Part shown: in pieces, positions 6,805 to 10,891 of the stretch
Numbering within the stretch: position 1 is the first letter of the stretch
Layout of the letters: each line of letters opens with the position of its first letter
Origin: an uncultured Lysobacteraceae bacterium
GTDB lineage: Bacteria > Pseudomonadota > Gammaproteobacteria > Xanthomonadales > Rhodanobacteraceae
Reading direction: 5' to 3'
DNA: 10,891 bases
Assembly (NCBI GenBank): GCA_946480705.1
Contig: CAMLLF010000065.1
Coordinates: 1-10,891, forward strand
Notes under the pieces: model-generated
Seen by the model: the letters and a program-made list of their open reading frames with translations, nothing else
Told to the model about the DNA's origin: nothing
The model's database searches: none
Made by a program: the position numbers and the translations under genes

Positions 6805-6836
6805 AAAAAGGGCGCGGCGATGGCTCGCCGCGCCCC
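6805..6836 (-). terminator. Rho-independent terminator of fkpA
   Basis: On the minus strand a perfect 10-bp stem, GGGCGCGGCG with CGCCGCGCCC, surrounds a 6-nt loop. It is followed directly by TTTTT. It begins about 28 nt after the fkpA stop codon and upstream of the ugd promoter. This is the strongest terminator in the window. Confidence 0.92.
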
Positions 6837-6863
6837 GGATACTGCGATGCGCGAGACGCGCTA

Positions 6864-7625
6864 TTACTTCTTCTCGGCCTTGGCCGGCTCGGCCTTCGGC
6901 GCTTCGGCGGCCTTCGGCGCTTCGGCCGGCGGCATGATCTTGATGAGTTCGACGTCGAACGTCAGCATCGCGTTCGGGCCGATCGGACCCGGGCCGTTTT
7001 CGCCGTAGGCCAGGTTCGACGGGATGTAGAACTTGTACTTCGAACCGACCGGCATCTGCTGCAGGCCTTCGGTCCAGCCCGGGATCACGCCCTTCAGCGG
7101 GAACGTGGCCGGCTCGCCGCGATCGACCGAGCTGTCGAACTTGGTACCGTCGAGCAGCGTGCCGGTGTAGTGCACCTGAACCGTGTCGGTGTCCTTCGGC
7201 TTCGGACCCGTGCCGGCCTTGATGACTTCGTACTGCAGGCCCGAGGCGGTCGTCGTCACGCCCTTCTTGCTCTTGTTCTTGGCGAGGAAATCTTCGCCGG
7301 CCTTCTTGTTGGTCTCGGCCTTGACCTTTTCTTCCGCGGCGCGCTTGGCCTGCAGCTTGGTCATGAAGTCCTGGCGGACCTTCAGCGCCTCTTCCTGGGT
7401 CAGCGCGGTCTTTTCACCCTTGACCGACGCCTGCAGGGCCTGGATCACGACGGCCATGTCGATCTCGTCCTTGATCGACGACAGGCCTTTGCCAACGTCC
7501 ATGCCGACCATGTAGCTGACCTTGTCCTTTTCGCTCTTGAGCTCCTGGGCGAACGCGCCGCCGGCGGTGCCCAGCGCCGCGACGATGGCGGCAGCCGTCA
7601 GGCTCTTCTGCAGAAACTTGCTCAT
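6864..7625 (-). CDS. fkpA: FKBP-type peptidyl-prolyl isomerase, periplasmic (FkpA/Mip-like)
   Basis: The product (253 residues) catalyses cis-trans isomerisation at proline and acts as a folding factor in the cell envelope. Residues 1-26 form a Sec signal peptide (basic MSKFLQK, hydrophobic core, AFA cleavage site before QE). The FKBP_N dimerisation segment (about 30-125) carries the long charged helix and ends in NKSKKGVTTTASGLQY. The FKBP catalytic domain (about 145-230) includes VHYTGTLLDGTKFDSS, VIPGWTEGLQQMPVGSK, PSNLAYGE and the closing LTFDVELI. Residues matching the ligand pocket are Y153, F163, D164, V180, I181, W184 and Y207. The C-terminus is an Ala/Pro/Lys/Glu-rich tail. AGGAG lies 6 nt before the ATG. 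It is monocistronic, with a strong terminator, and divergent from the ABC-F gene. There is no lipobox, so it is soluble rather than lipid-anchored. Confidence 0.94.
   Translation of the reverse strand: MSKFLQKSLTAAAIVAALGTAGGAFAQELKSEKDKVSYMVGMDVGKGLSSIKDEIDMAVVIQALQASVKGEKTALTQEEALKVRQDFMTKLQAKRAAEEKVKAETNKKAGEDFLAKNKSKKGVTTTASGLQYEVIKAGTGPKPKDTDTVQVHYTGTLLDGTKFDSSVDRGEPATFPLKGVIPGWTEGLQQMPVGSKYKFYIPSNLAYGENGPGPIGPNAMLTFDVELIKIMPPAEAPKAAEAPKAEPAKAEKK
6891..6926 (-). repeat. 18-bp perfect tandem duplication in the fkpA tail
   Basis: GGCCTTCGGCGCTTCGGC occurs twice head-to-tail (6891-6908 and 6909-6926, plus-strand reading). It encodes two AEAPKA units in the low-complexity C-terminal tail. 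The repeat is in frame and probably varies in copy number between strains. Confidence 0.85.
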
Positions 7626-7652
7626 CTATTGCTCCTGGAATGGATTGTGTAG

Positions 7653-7670
7653 AGCGGCCCGACGGCCGCT
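7653..7670. repeat. Short inverted repeat upstream of fkpA
   Basis: Two 7-nt arms, AGCGGCC and GGCCGCT, surround a 4-nt centre (CGAC), 28 bp upstream of the fkpA start codon. No T-run follows on either strand. It could be an operator or a leader hairpin; nothing in the sequence decides which. Confidence 0.35.
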
Positions 7671-7751
7671 TAGGCGCTACGGGGCGGCGTATTGTGGAGA
7701 CGCGGCGGGTCTAAGGCAAACGTCCGGCGGGGTGCGACCGCGGGTCTGCAG

Positions 7752-7782
7752 CGAAGTTCCCGGCCATGCGCCGGCGACTTCG
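7752..7782. repeat. 31-nt imperfect palindrome between fkpA and yheS
   Basis: Arms of 13 nt (7752-7764 and 7770-7782) match at 11 of 13 positions around a 5-nt centre. The outer CGAAGT/ACTTCG and inner CCGGC/GCCGG blocks are perfect. It sits in the 216-bp divergent gap, about 45 bp before the yheS extended -10, and has no T-run. It may be a regulator site for one or both divergent genes. Confidence 0.4.
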
Positions 7783-7826
7783 GACGAACCGCGAACTCCG
7801 CCCGAAAACCATTGCCGGAACGCGGC

Positions 7827-7835
7827 TGCTAGACT
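7827..7835 (+). promoter_or_regulatory. Extended -10 promoter of yheS, probably leaderless
   Basis: TGCTAGACT has the TG-n-TAnnnT form and ends exactly 6 nt before the ATG at 7842, the same spacing as at phaR. No Shine-Dalgarno sequence is seen. A start of transcription at or beside the ATG is therefore predicted. Confidence 0.5.
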
Positions 7836-7841
7836 ATCCGG

Positions 7842-9719
7842 ATGCTCAGATTCGATTCGGTCGCGTTGCGGCGCGGCAGCAAGCTGCTTTTCGCCGATGC
7901 CAGCGTACAGCTTCACGCCGGCTGGCGCGTCGGCGTAACCGGGCGTAACGGCGCGGGCAAATCCAGTCTGTTCGCACTGGTCGCCGGCGAACTCCAGGCG
8001 GACTCCGGCGATTTCTCGCGGCCGCGCGACTGGGTACTCGCCCACGTACGCCAGGAAACCCCGGCGCTCGCGCAGAGCGCGGTCGACTACGTACTCGATG
8101 GCGACCGCGAATTTCGCGAGATCGAACGGGCACTCGCCGTTGCCGAAGCCGATCACGACGCGCTCGCCCAGGCGCGGCTGCACGAACGCCTGCACGCGAT
8201 CGGCGGCTACGCGGCCCCCTCGCGCGCCTCTGCGCTGATGCACGGTCTCGGGTTCAAGCCCGGCGAGGAGTCGCGCAGCGTCGCGGAATTCTCCGGCGGC
8301 TGGCGCATGCGCCTGAATCTCGCGCAGGCGCTGATGTGCCGCTCGGACCTGCTGCTGCTCGACGAGCCCACGAACCATCTCGACCTCGACGCCGTGTTCT
8401 GGCTCGAAGACTGGCTGCGCCGCTACGAAGGCACCTTGCTGCTGATCTCGCACGACCGCGAGTTCATCGACAACGTCGTCAGCCATGTATTGGAGATCGC
8501 CGACGAAAAAGTGGAACTTTTCGCCGGCACGCTGTCGGGCTTCGAGCGCAAGCGCGCCGAGCGGCTGGTCCAGCAGCAGCTCCAGTACGAGCGCCAGCAG
8601 CGCGAACGCGCGCATCTTCAGAGCTTCGTCGATCGCTTCAAGGCCAAGGCCAGCAAGGCGCGCCAGGCGCAGAGCCGCGTCAAGGCGCTCGAACGCATGG
8701 TCGAGATCGCACCGATTCGCGCCGCGTCGTCGATCCGTTTCGAATTCCGCGAACCCGACGCGCTGCCCTACCCGCTCGCGCGTCTCGACGATGCGTCGGC
8801 CGGCTATGGTGAACGCACGATCCTCGCCGGCGTGAAATTCGGGCTGGTTCCCGGCGATCGCATCGCGCTGCTTGGCGCCAACGGCGCCGGCAAGTCGACC
8901 TTGATCAAGCTGCTGTCGGGTTCGATCGAGAATCGCAGCGGCGAGCGCTTCGAAGCGAAAGGTTTGCGCATCGGCTACTTCGCGCAGCACCAGCTCGAGA
9001 CGCTGGACCCGAGCGCGAGTGCGGTCGAGCACCTCAAGCGTCTGGACGACAAGCTCGGCGAACAGGCCGCGCGCGATTTCCTCGGCGGCTTCGGCTTTCT
9101 GGGCGACCGCGCGCTCGAGCCGGTCGCGCCGTTTTCCGGCGGCGAGAAGGCGCGGCTGTGTCTCGCACTCGTCGTCTGGCAGCGGCCGAACCTGCTGCTG
9201 CTCGACGAACCGACCAACCACCTCGATCTCGACATGCGCGAAGCGCTGACCGAAGCGCTGAACGGCTTCGACGGCGCCGTCGTGCTCGTCGCGCACGATC
9301 GCGCGCTGATCCGCACTTGCTGCGAAACGCTGCTGTTCGTCGGCGGCGGCCGCGTGCAGCCGTACGAAGGCGACCTCGAAGACTATGCGCGGATCGTGCT
9401 GCGCCAGGCGGCGGAAGCCGCAGCGCCCGTCGCTGTCGCCGCAGCCGCGCGCAAGCCCGACCGGCGCGAGCGCGCCGATCAGCGCGCGCGCGAAGCCCCG
9501 CTGCGCCGCGAAATCCAGAAACTCGAAAAACGCATGACCGAACTCGGCGACCGCAAGCGCGCGCTGGAAACGGCCCTGCTCGACCCGGCGGTCTACGCCA
9601 CGCCGGCCAAGGCGGCGGAACTCACTCGCGAGGTCGGCACGGTCGCGAGCGAGTTGAGCCGCGTCGAGGACGAATGGCTGCAGGCGCAGGAATCGCTGGA
9701 ACGCGCCGCAGCCGATTGA
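7842..9719 (+). CDS. yheS: ABC-F family ATPase, YheS type
   Basis: This 625-residue protein has two ATP-binding domains and no membrane segments, as in the ABC-F proteins that act on ribosomes. Domain 1 has Walker A GRNGAGKS (34-41), signature SGGWR (151-155), Walker B LLLLDEP (170-176) and H204. The P-site linker (about 230-295) is helical and basic, including SFVDRFKAKASKARQAQSR. Domain 2 has GANGAGKST (345-353), SGGEK (432-436), LLLLDEP (451-457) and H485. The C-terminus (about 540-622) is a charged coiled coil. The first residues, MLRFDSVALRRG, line up with the E. coli YheS start, and long blocks (SDFSGGWRMRLNLAQAL-like, GYFAQHQLE, LGGFGF) are YheS-like rather than Uup- or EttA-like. ATG at 7842 is supported by this alignment. 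Both sites look catalytically intact. It lies 51 nt upstream of the sulfurylase gene. Confidence 0.94.
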   Translation: MLRFDSVALRRGSKLLFADASVQLHAGWRVGVTGRNGAGKSSLFALVAGELQADSGDFSRPRDWVLAHVRQETPALAQSAVDYVLDGDREFREIERALAVAEADHDALAQARLHERLHAIGGYAAPSRASALMHGLGFKPGEESRSVAEFSGGWRMRLNLAQALMCRSDLLLLDEPTNHLDLDAVFWLEDWLRRYEGTLLLISHDREFIDNVVSHVLEIADEKVELFAGTLSGFERKRAERLVQQQLQYERQQRERAHLQSFVDRFKAKASKARQAQSRVKALERMVEIAPIRAASSIRFEFREPDALPYPLARLDDASAGYGERTILAGVKFGLVPGDRIALLGANGAGKSTLIKLLSGSIENRSGERFEAKGLRIGYFAQHQLETLDPSASAVEHLKRLDDKLGEQAARDFLGGFGFLGDRALEPVAPFSGGEKARLCLALVVWQRPNLLLLDEPTNHLDLDMREALTEALNGFDGAVVLVAHDRALIRTCCETLLFVGGGRVQPYEGDLEDYARIVLRQAAEAAAPVAVAAAARKPDRRERADQRAREAPLRREIQKLEKRMTELGDRKRALETALLDPAVYATPAKAAELTREVGTVASELSRVEDEWLQAQESLERAAAD

Positions 9720-9770
9720 CATGCAGCACCGATCCGCACGACGCAACCGACTTCTGATCCGGACACTTTC

Positions 9771-10891
9771 ATGAGCCAACTCATCGCACCGCACGGCGGC
9801 CAGCTCGTCGATCTTCTCGTCGCCGAAGCCGAACGCGACACTCTCAAGCACGAGGCCGCGGCGCTGCCGGGCTGGGATCTGAACGCGCGTCAGCTCTGCG
9901 ACCTCGAACTGCTGATGACCGGCGCGTTCTCGCCGCTGACGGGCTTTCTCGGCCGCGCCGACTACGAGACGGTCTGTCGCGACCTGCGCCTCGCCGACGG
10001 CACGCTCTGGCCCATGCCGGTCACGCTCGATGTCGGCCGCGACTTCGTCGACAGACTCGGCGAGCAACGCCGCATCGCGCTGCGCGATCCCGAAGGCGTC
10101 ACGCTGGCCGTGCTCGAGATCGAGGACATCTGGGAACCCGACCGCGAAGCCGAGGCGCTCGCAGTGTTCGGCACTACCGATCGCAAGCACGCGGGCGTCG
10201 CCTGGCTGCTCGAACGTGCCGGCACGGTCTATCTCGGCGGCCGCGTGCGCGGCATCGTGCTGCCGCACCACTACGATTTCCGGCACCTGCGCCTGACGCC
10301 GCTCGAAGTCCGCGCGCGCTTCGACAAACTCGGCTGGCGCCGCATCGTCGCGTTCCAGACGCGCAACCCGATGCATCGCGCACACCTGGAGCTCACGTTC
10401 CGCGCCGCGCAGATCGCCGAGGCAAACCTGCTGATCCATCCGAGCGTCGGCATGACCAAGCCCGGCGACATCGATCACTACACGCGCGTGCGCTGCTATG
10501 AAAAGCTGATCGCGCACTATCCCGAACAGACGACAATGCTTTCGCTGCTGCATCTGGCCATGCGCATGGGCGGACGCGCAGGAACTCGTCGCGAAGCACC
10601 AGGCCGAACTCGGCATCGTCATGGTGCCATTCCAGGAAATGCTCTACGTGCAGGAACGCGCGCAATACGCGCCGGCCGACGAGATCAAGCCCGGCGAAAC
10701 CGTGCTGAACATCTCGGGCACGGAGCTGCGCCGCCGCCTGCACGAAGGCCTCGATATCCCCGAGTGGTTCACCTATCCGGAAGTCGTCGCCGAACTGCGC
10801 CGCACGCATCCGGCGCGCCACAAGCAGGGCTTCACCGTGTTCTTCACGGGACTCTCGGGCGCGGGCAAGTCGACGCTCGCCAACGCGCTCA
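9771..10891 (+). pseudogene. Bifunctional sulfate adenylyltransferase/APS kinase, internally deleted and frameshifted, cut by window end
   Basis: The N-terminal 268 codons (9771-10574) encode most of an ATP sulfurylase, which makes APS from sulfate and ATP. They include LPGWDLNARQLCDLELLMTG, the substrate motif QTRNPMHRAH (196-205) and HPSVGMTKPGDIDHYTRVRCYEK. After LAMRMGG the expected residues up to and including the GRDHAG active-site motif are absent. Recognisable protein resumes one frame away at 10573 (DAQELVAKHQAELGIVMVPF). It continues through NISGTELRRRL to the APS kinase Walker A GLSGAGKST near 10850. About 40 residues are missing, judged against remembered homologues, and the reading frame shifts by +1. 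The original frame stays open to the window end but encodes nothing recognisable. Either the gene is broken or the assembly has lost about 120 bases. The ATG at 9771 fits the family start, though no clear Shine-Dalgarno is present. The family identification is certain; the functional status is not. Confidence 0.85.
10573..10891 (+). other. Out-of-frame 3' fragment: sulfurylase C-terminal part and start of APS kinase
   Basis: In the +1 frame relative to the upstream part, this stretch reads as the end of the ATP sulfurylase domain followed by the N-terminus of adenylylsulfate kinase. The kinase phosphorylates APS to PAPS; its P-loop GLSGAGKST is intact. Landmarks are YVQERAQYAPADEIKPGE, NISGTELRRRLHEGLDIPEWF and KQGFTVFFTGLSGAGKST. 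The first in-frame ATG is at 10621, inside the conserved VMVPFQ strand, and it has no ribosome site of note. Separate translation therefore seems unlikely. The kinase continues past the window end. Confidence 0.85.

Noticed and set aside
5330..6937. A 535-codon plus-strand open frame opposite ugd.
   Set aside because: Ugd on the other strand has every family motif. This frame has no recognisable domain and is an antisense shadow.
7677..10622. A 981-codon open frame on the minus strand opposite yheS and the sulfurylase gene.
   Set aside because: It lies antisense to two strongly recognisable genes, has no motif I recognise, and is rich in Arg, Ala, Glu and Val. GC-rich genes commonly leave one antisense frame free of stops.
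1..10891. A novel multi-gene system (defence, secretion, biosynthetic cluster).
   Set aside because: All complete genes belong to recognisable families with mostly housekeeping, storage or envelope roles. No unexplained gene group, effector-immunity pair, repeat array or mobile element is present.

Overview
The window is a GC-rich (by eye about two-thirds G+C), densely coded stretch of chromosome, most likely from a gammaproteobacterium, perhaps Xanthomonadales- or Nevskiales-like. The evidence is gene content: GluQRS, SlyX, a YaiL-type DUF2058 protein, a periplasmic FkpA/Mip isomerase and a YheS-type ABC-F ATPase are all characteristic of that class. I cannot fix the family. I see no tRNA, rRNA, CRISPR array, insertion sequence or phage gene.

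Left block (129-3310, + strand): gluQ (tRNA-Asp queuosine glutamylation) is followed by a polyhydroxyalkanoate (PHA) group. This holds an acetoacetyl-CoA reductase (phaB), a terminator, the PHA regulator phaR, and a second, divergent PhaB-like reductase. The two reductases carry different cofactor-loop signatures (one NADPH-like, one NADH-like). No thiolase (phaA) or synthase (phaC) lies in the window, so polymer synthesis must be completed by genes elsewhere.

Middle block (3372-6742, - strand): reading leftwards come ugd (UDP-glucose 6-dehydrogenase), gmd (GDP-mannose 4,6-dehydratase), slyX and a DUF2058/YaiL gene. Spacings are tight (40, 1 and 42 nt), so this looks like one operon. It has its own extended -10 promoter and starts beyond the terminator of the next gene. 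Ugd and Gmd supply nucleotide sugars for surface polysaccharide. The two small downstream genes have no obvious link to that role.

Right block: fkpA (- strand, signal peptide plus FKBP domain, strong terminator) is divergent from a YheS-type ABC-F gene (+). Downstream of the latter is a bifunctional ATP sulfurylase/APS kinase gene that runs off the window end. Its sulfurylase domain is interrupted at about 10572 by a frame change and by loss of roughly 40 expected residues, including the active-site GRDHAG region.

Apart from that damaged gene, the most useful observations are regulatory. Three start regions carry an extended -10 of the form TGCTAG. Two of these sit exactly 6 nt before the ATG, predicting leaderless mRNAs for phaR and yheS. 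Several palindromes lie in promoter regions. I found no convincing undescribed multi-gene system; most of the window is recognisable housekeeping, storage and envelope metabolism.
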